From positions 16,648 to 64,295 of the forward strand of contig NZ_LNCU01000030.1 in the NCBI RefSeq assembly GCF_001542415.1: a stretch of 47,648 nt of DNA. Direction: 5' to 3'. This stretch comes from Bradyrhizobium macuxiense. GTDB lineage: Bacteria > Pseudomonadota > Alphaproteobacteria > Rhizobiales > Xanthobacteraceae. The number at the start of each line of letters is the position of its first letter. Positions within the stretch are counted from its first letter, which is position 1. Below, piece by piece: positions 43,127 to 47,648 of this stretch. The translations under genes were made by a program, and so were the position numbers. Below the pieces are notes generated by a model. That model was not told the origin of the DNA. It saw only the letters and a program-made list of their open reading frames with translations, and did not search any database.

Positions 43127-43402
43127 TCGAGTTTTCCTCAAAGAACCCGCGTTCCAGTAGACACTTGGTTCTCGTGACAGTCTTCCGATTCACTCCCAGG
43201 AGCAGTGATCCTGATCACAGATTCCGGAGCACAACTCGCGCGCGCGGGAGGGCAGCCGCGAGCATAAGAATCTCTCGCCATCGCTCAATTGTACGAGCGT
43301 AAGCGCAGGGCATGACAAGGAATCACAGAGATCATACCAAGGTATGTTGATGTCTGTCCGGGCGTGTAGCGGGAGTGCGTCGCCGCACTGCCTTGTCCGG
43401 AC

Positions 43403-44743
43403 CTACGGCTTCCGATTGGCGCCGACGCCAAGTGGATCGAGCTCGGGGTCGGTCGCGGCATCCAGGTCGGCCGCCGTGATCGGCTGATCGACGATGAACA
43501 TATAGCAGCCGGCCGAGACGACGCCGATCAGGGCGCCGACGACGAGCGCCGGCACGAACGAGCTCGTCTTCTGCACGATCAGGCCGGTCACGGTCGGCGC
43601 CAGCGCGCCGCCGAGATAGCCGCCGAAATTCTGCACCGAGCCGATCGAGGCGGTGCAGTTAGTCGGGACCGCAACCGAGCTCAAGGCCCAGGCGCAGGTG
43701 CTGGTCACGTAGACGAGAAACAGCGAGATCGAGATGAAGGCGATTGCGAGCGCGTTGCTGCTGACATAGGCCGCGGCCACGGTGCAGGCGGCCGTTCCGA
43801 GCAGCGAGAGCGCGGCCGGATAGCGCCGGCTCTTGAGCGGCTCGACGCCGCGGCGCACCAGAATGTCGGCGATGTATCCGCCGACGACGCCGCCGACCAC
43901 ACCGCAGGCGAACGGGATCGCGGCAGCCCATCCCGTGTATTTCACGCTCATGTGGCGCTCGATCTCGAGATAGCCGGGCAGCCAGGCGGTGTAGATCCAG
44001 GTCAGATAGATGCAGCCGAAATAGCCGAAGATCATGCCCCAGGTGGTGCGGAAGCGGAACAGCTGGGACCAGTCGCGAAACGTGACCTTGGTGCGCTCGC
44101 CGGGCGGATCGCCTTGCGTCCGGTAGGCATTCTCATGCGCCGTGAGCGCAACCTGCTCCGGGTTGCGATAGAGCGCGTACCAGCAGGCGGCGACGATCAG
44201 GCCGGCGACGCCCATGATCACGAACATTGCGCGCCAGCCGAACGTCAGCATGAGAAAGGTCAGCAGCGGAACGGCAATTGCCGTGCCGAGCGATGACGCG
44301 CAGTTGAAGACGCCGGTGGCAAGGCCGCGGTCGCGCTGGTTGAACCAGTCGCGAACGACGCGCGCGCCGGTTGGAAATTGCGGCGCTTCGCCTATGCCGA
44401 GCAGGACGCGTGCACCGAAGAACTGGCCGAAATTCTGCACCAGGCCGCCGATGAGCTGCGCAAACGACCACAGGCTGAGACCCATGGTGAGGAGCAGGCG
44501 CGGGCCCAGCCTGTCGACCATGGCGCCGGTCGGGAGCTGTGAGAACGCATAGGCCCACAGAAATGCGGAGAGCAGGTAGCCCATATCAGCAATGGACAGT
44601 CCGAGTTCCTCGCGGATCAGCGGATTGGCCACTGCAAGGGTCGCGCGATCGATGTAATTGACGACCCCGGCAACGACCAGCAGAGCCAGCGCGACGCGCT
44701 GAATCGATTTCAGACGTGGCGTCGCAAGCTCCATTCCTGACAT
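43403..44743 (-). CDS. MFS transporter (anion:cation symporter/hexuronate-type)
   Basis: A 446-residue inner-membrane carrier with 12 expected helices. Helix 1 contains VVNYIDRATLAVANPLIREE, typical of the ACS (tartrate/hexuronate/phthalate) family. The A-loop is GAMVDRLGPRLLL, followed by GIGEAPQFPTGARVVRDWF and the central loop. ATG 44743 (MSGMELATP) is chosen because GAGGAAGA lies upstream; the frame is open much further upstream, but that part is not MFS-like. It is separated from htrA by a 223-nt gap containing a tandem repeat. The substrate is probably an organic acid anion (inference). Confidence 0.93.
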   Translation of the reverse strand: MSGMELATPRLKSIQRVALALLVVAGVVNYIDRATLAVANPLIREELGLSIADMGYLLSAFLWAYAFSQLPTGAMVDRLGPRLLLTMGLSLWSFAQLIGGLVQNFGQFFGARVLLGIGEAPQFPTGARVVRDWFNQRDRGLATGVFNCASSLGTAIAVPLLTFLMLTFGWRAMFVIMGVAGLIVAACWYALYRNPEQVALTAHENAYRTQGDPPGERTKVTFRDWSQLFRFRTTWGMIFGYFGCIYLTWIYTAWLPGYLEIERHMSVKYTGWAAAIPFACGVVGGVVGGYIADILVRRGVEPLKSRRYPAALSLLGTAACTVAAAYVSSNALAIAFISISLFLVYVTSTCAWALSSVAVPTNCTASIGSVQNFGGYLGGALAPTVTGLIVQKTSSFVPALVVGALIGVVSAGCYMFIVDQPITAADLDAATDPELDPLGVGANRKP

Positions 44744-44830
44744 GATTCGTTCTTCCTCACCTGTGATTTTGCCGAACAGTATCGGCGTGTGGGGTGTCGA
44801 ACCAGAACGGAAGATGCGAAGCCTGCGTTG

Positions 44831-44860
44831 CGATTTTGACATGGACGATTTTGACATGGA
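44831..44860. repeat. Perfect tandem duplication of 15 nt
   Basis: CGATTTTGACATGGA occurs twice in immediate succession. It lies about 90-115 nt upstream of the MFS gene start and downstream of htrA. The unit contains TTGACA on the plus strand. It could be a paired regulator site or a simple slippage duplication. Confidence 0.6.
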
Positions 44861-44966
44861 CCCTGCATCCGCAGCGGTTCCTGACCAAACCTTCGCCATG
44901 AACGTGAGAGAGTGCACGCCGCCATGCATCGGCGCCGGCCGCTGGTCGCGCTTCGGCCTGATCGGC

Positions 44967-46082
44967 TTAGCGGACGAGGCGACTTCTGTTGGCGAGCGCG
45001 CCGGTGCGCTGGAGCGGTGGCGCCACGCGGACATCAACGCTGGCGGCTCCGCCTTCGCGTTCGATCGTAAGTCTGACGTCCTGGCCGATCCTGGCGAGGC
45101 CCACCAGATTGCGGAGCTGCGCCGCGGTGCGGATCGGGTGGCCATCGGCCATGGTGACGATATCGCCTTTGCGCAGGCCGGCTCTTTCGGCAGGCGAATC
45201 CGCAACGATCTCGGCGATCACGGCGCCTTCGCTGCGGCCTCTGTTCGTGGACGGATGCAGGTCCTGCAATGCGACGCCGATGCGGCCACGCTCGACGCGG
45301 CCGGTGGCGATGATCTGTTCCATCACCCGACGCGCCATGTTGACGGGGATGGCAAAGCCGATCCCGACATTGCCGCCGGCGGGCGAGATGATCGCCGAGT
45401 TGATGCCGATGAGCTCGCCGCGCAGGCTGACCAGTGCGCCGCCGGAATTGCCTGGATTGATCGCGGCATCGGTCTGGATGAAATCCTCGTAACCTTGCTT
45501 GGCAAGGCCAGTGCGTCCGAGCGCGCTGACGAGGCCCGAGGTGACAGTCTGGCCGAGGCCGAAGGGATTGCCGATCGCGAGCACGAAGTCGCCGACCGCG
45601 AGGGCATCGCTGTTGCCGAGGGGAAGTGCCTTGAGGTTGTCAGGATTTTCGATCCGCAGCACGGCGACGTCGGTCGGCGGATCACGGCCGATCACCTTCG
45701 CGGCGAACTGCCGGTTGTCCTTGGTCGTGATCTGGACGACCGATGCGCCCTCGACCACATGGTTGTTGGTCAGGACATAGCCGCGCTGCGCGTCGACGAT
45801 GACGCCGGAGCCGGCGGCATTGACCTCCTGCTCGATCTGCTTCGGAACGTCGAAGAACTCGCGGAAGACGGGATCGCGGTAGAGCGGGTTGTCCTCACGG
45901 ACCCGGCCATGCACGGAGATGTTGACGACCGCCGGCGTGATCTGGCGGACCAGCGGCGCCAGGGTCGGGATCGAACCGCCTGTTTTGAAATCCGGGATTT
46001 GGGCTGCGGCCGGATGCGTCGCCGACAGCGCCAGCACCACGAGACCGAGCGACAACCAATGTGCACGAACCATCTTCGCCAT
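44967..46082 (-). CDS. HtrA/DegP-type periplasmic serine protease with one PDZ domain
   Basis: A 371-residue trypsin-like protease for envelope protein quality control. The signal peptide is at about residues 1-28 (ending HPAAA). The catalytic triad is His108 in LTNNHVVEG, Asp138 in TDVAVLRI and Ser213 in NPGNSGGAL. A single PDZ domain covers about residues 255-350 (AEIVADSPAERAGLRKGDIV). The one-PDZ length fits DegS/HtrA-short types rather than DegP. ATG 46082 is chosen over a TTG 6 nt upstream. It is divergent from the malic enzyme gene. Confidence 0.94.
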   Translation of the reverse strand: MAKMVRAHWLSLGLVVLALSATHPAAAQIPDFKTGGSIPTLAPLVRQITPAVVNISVHGRVREDNPLYRDPVFREFFDVPKQIEQEVNAAGSGVIVDAQRGYVLTNNHVVEGASVVQITTKDNRQFAAKVIGRDPPTDVAVLRIENPDNLKALPLGNSDALAVGDFVLAIGNPFGLGQTVTSGLVSALGRTGLAKQGYEDFIQTDAAINPGNSGGALVSLRGELIGINSAIISPAGGNVGIGFAIPVNMARRVMEQIIATGRVERGRIGVALQDLHPSTNRGRSEGAVIAEIVADSPAERAGLRKGDIVTMADGHPIRTAAQLRNLVGLARIGQDVRLTIEREGGAASVDVRVAPPLQRTGALANRSRLVR

Positions 46083-46340
46083 CCACAATGTCGCCTAGGT
46101 TCGAATTTGGAAAACTTTGTGGCCGTGCGACGCCGTCACGGAAAAGTGGCAATGGTCCGAGGCGGGGCGCTCGATCTGGGTATCAATGCCGGTTCATCGT
46201 GCCGTCATCAACGGCTGCGAGGTAGCCGATCCGGCCTGATGGCGAAACAAGAACCAGGCGAGCAGGGCGCCTTCGCGCTCCGTTCGCTCGCGTCGAAGTG
46301 CTACAGTCCTGCCGGCCATTCCGTAGTGAGGACCCCCGTC

Positions 46341-47648
46341 ATGCCCGACACGACTGCAGCTTTCGCGACCACTTCGTTGAGCGGATACGAGTTGCTGGCC
46401 GATCCGCAGTTGAACAAGGGCACGGCGTTCTCCGAGGCCGAGCGCGAGACGTTCGACCTGCACGGCCTGCTGCCGCCCAGCGTCCTGACGCTGGATGAGC
46501 AGGTCTCGCGCCGGCTGCAGGCGCTGCGCGGCTACGAGACCGATCTCGAACGTTATGCCTTCTTGCGTGAACTGCAGGATACCAACGAGACCCTGTTCTA
46601 CGCGCTGCTGGTCGGCAACCTCGAAGAACTGCTGCCGATCGTCTACACGCCCACTGTCGGCGAGGGCTGTCAGCACTTCAGCCGCCTGTTCCGCAAGCCG
46701 CGCGGCCTGTTCCTCAGCATTCCGCACAAGGCCCGGATCGATCGTATCCTTGCCCATCCGCGCTTCGACAAGGTCGAGGCCATCGTCGTGACGGACGGCG
46801 AGCGCATCCTCGGCCTCGGTGATCAGGGCGCGGGCGGCATGGGCATCCCGATCGGCAAGCTCGCGCTCTATTCGGGCTGCGGCGGGCTGCATCCGGCGAC
46901 GACGCTGCCGATTCTGCTCGATGTCGGGACCGACAATCCCGACTGCCTGGCCGATCCGCTCTACATCGGCTGGCGCAACGAGCGCGTCCGCGGCCAGGAG
47001 TATGACGACTTCATCGAGGCCTTCGTCTCGGCGGTGGTGAAGCGCTGGCCGCGCGTGCTGCTGCAGTGGGAGGATTTCGCCAAGAACAATGCCACGCGCA
47101 TGCTCGAGCGCTATCGCGACCGGCTCTGCACCTTCAATGACGACATCCAGGGCACCGCGGCGGTGGCAACCGGCGCGCTGCTGGCGGCGATCAACGTCAC
47201 CGGCGTGCCGCTTACCGAGCAGCGCGTGGCCGTGCTCGGCGCGGGCTCGGCCGGCTGCGGCATCGCCGGCCTGATCCGCGCCGCCATGCGCGATGCCGGC
47301 CTATCGGAAAGCGAGGCGGCGACGCGCTTCTTCATGGTCGATCGTGACGGACTGCTGCTCGAGGGCATGAGCGGGCTCGCCTCGTTCCAGCTCCCCTTCG
47401 TGCAGAAGAAGCAGGCGATCGAAGGTTGGACGCTTACGCATCCCGACAAGATCGGTCTGCTCGACGTCGTGCGCAACGCGAAGCCGACCGTGCTGATCGG
47501 CGTGTCCGGGCAGGCCGGCGCGTTCTCCGAGCCGATCGTCCGGGCGATGGCCGAAACCAACAAACGGCCGGTGATCTTCCCGCTGTCGAATCCGACCTCG
47601 CGCGAGGAAGCGACGCCCGCGGATATCGAGGCCTGGACCGAGGGGCGG
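46341..47648 (+). CDS. NAD-dependent malic enzyme, 3' end beyond window
   Basis: Oxidatively decarboxylates malate to pyruvate. About 436 of an expected roughly 540 residues are visible. The catalytic Tyr lies in [12 protein letters not shown] (Tyr102), and the Lys in [17 protein letters not shown]. The metal-binding acidic residues are in [12 protein letters not shown] and [12 protein letters not shown]. The NAD site is [18 protein letters not shown] 46341 is preceded by GTGAGGA. This is the large, eukaryote/MaeA-like form without a phosphotransacetylase tail as far as visible. Rhizobia need malic enzymes for dicarboxylate use (established knowledge). Confidence 0.95.
   Translation, partial: MPDTTAAFATTSLSGYELLADPQLNKGTAFSEAERETFDLHGLLPPSVLTLDEQVSRRLQALRGYETDLERYAFLRELQDTNETLFYALLVGNLEELLPIVYTPTVGEGCQHFSRLFRKPRGLFLSIPHKARIDRILAHPRFDKVEAIVVTDGERILGLGDQGAGGMGIPIGKLALYSGCGGLHPATTLPILLDVGTDNPDCLADPLYIGWRNERVRGQEYDDFIEAFVSAVVKRWPRVLLQWEDFAKNNATRMLERYRDRLCTFNDDIQGTAAVATGALLAAINVTGVPLTEQRVAVLGAGSAGCGIAGLIRAAMRDAGLSESEAATRFFMVDRDGLLLEGMSGLASFQLPFVQKKQAIEGWTLTHPDKIGLLDVVRNAKPTVLIGVSGQAGAFSEPIVRAMAETNKRPVIFPLSNPTSREEATPADIEAWTEGR

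Overview
The window looks like a chromosomal stretch of an alphaproteobacterium of the Bradyrhizobium/Rhodopseudomonas group. This is an inference. It rests on the high GC content, the abundance of branched-chain-amino-acid-type (HAAT) ABC transporter genes, dispersed palindromic repeats of the kind I recall from Bradyrhizobium, and the general style of the proteins. No rRNA, tRNA, CRISPR array or replication origin was seen.

Layout. (1) 1-6863, minus strand: a HAAT transporter operon read livG, acyl-CoA ligase, livH, livM, solute-binding protein, livF (cut by the window edge). A Crp/Fnr regulator (7246-7920) is divergent to it. (2) 8061-10083: gmd and fcl, which together make GDP-L-fucose. 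Then come a HemD-like protein (minus) and purU (plus). (3) 12250-13802: a decayed insertion-sequence scar in which an IS5-type transposase is joined to the end of an IS3-type element. (4) 13814-20458: a visibly more AT-rich surface-glycan block holding a UDP-glucuronate-epimerase-like gene, a very large membrane protein, a nucleotide-sugar reductase/epimerase overlapping a phosphoglycosyl transferase, and another SDR. A broken lipoprotein gene follows. (5) 21132-31644: a second full HAAT transporter followed 19 bp later by a MetE-like methyltransferase, then an HTH/methyltransferase-like protein, metK and ahcY. This is a methionine/SAM-cycle neighbourhood with a perfect 16-nt palindrome just upstream of metK.

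(6) 31861-36826: an accessory, gene-poor stretch with IS110 debris in inverted orientation, a small lipoprotein, a frameshifted pseudopilin-like gene and several very small membrane-protein genes. Three of these are paralogues (33720, 35474, 36062) that share a GYxxGxxxGxxEA-type motif and a conserved 15-nt element 50-60 nt upstream of each start. This is the best candidate for something undescribed. (7) 36827-41346, minus strand: a catabolic-looking operon of solute-binding protein, FAD-dependent dehydrogenase, SDR and IclR regulator. (8) 41731-47648: an LpxO-like hydroxylase with a clear terminator, a dispersed repeat, a 51-codon gene, an MFS carrier, an HtrA/DegP-type protease and the start of a malic enzyme.

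Three functional themes stand out: import of organic or amino acids coupled to CoA activation or oxidation, cell-surface glycan building (GDP-fucose, UDP-sugars, undecaprenyl-linked initiation, lipid A hydroxylation), and the activated methyl cycle.
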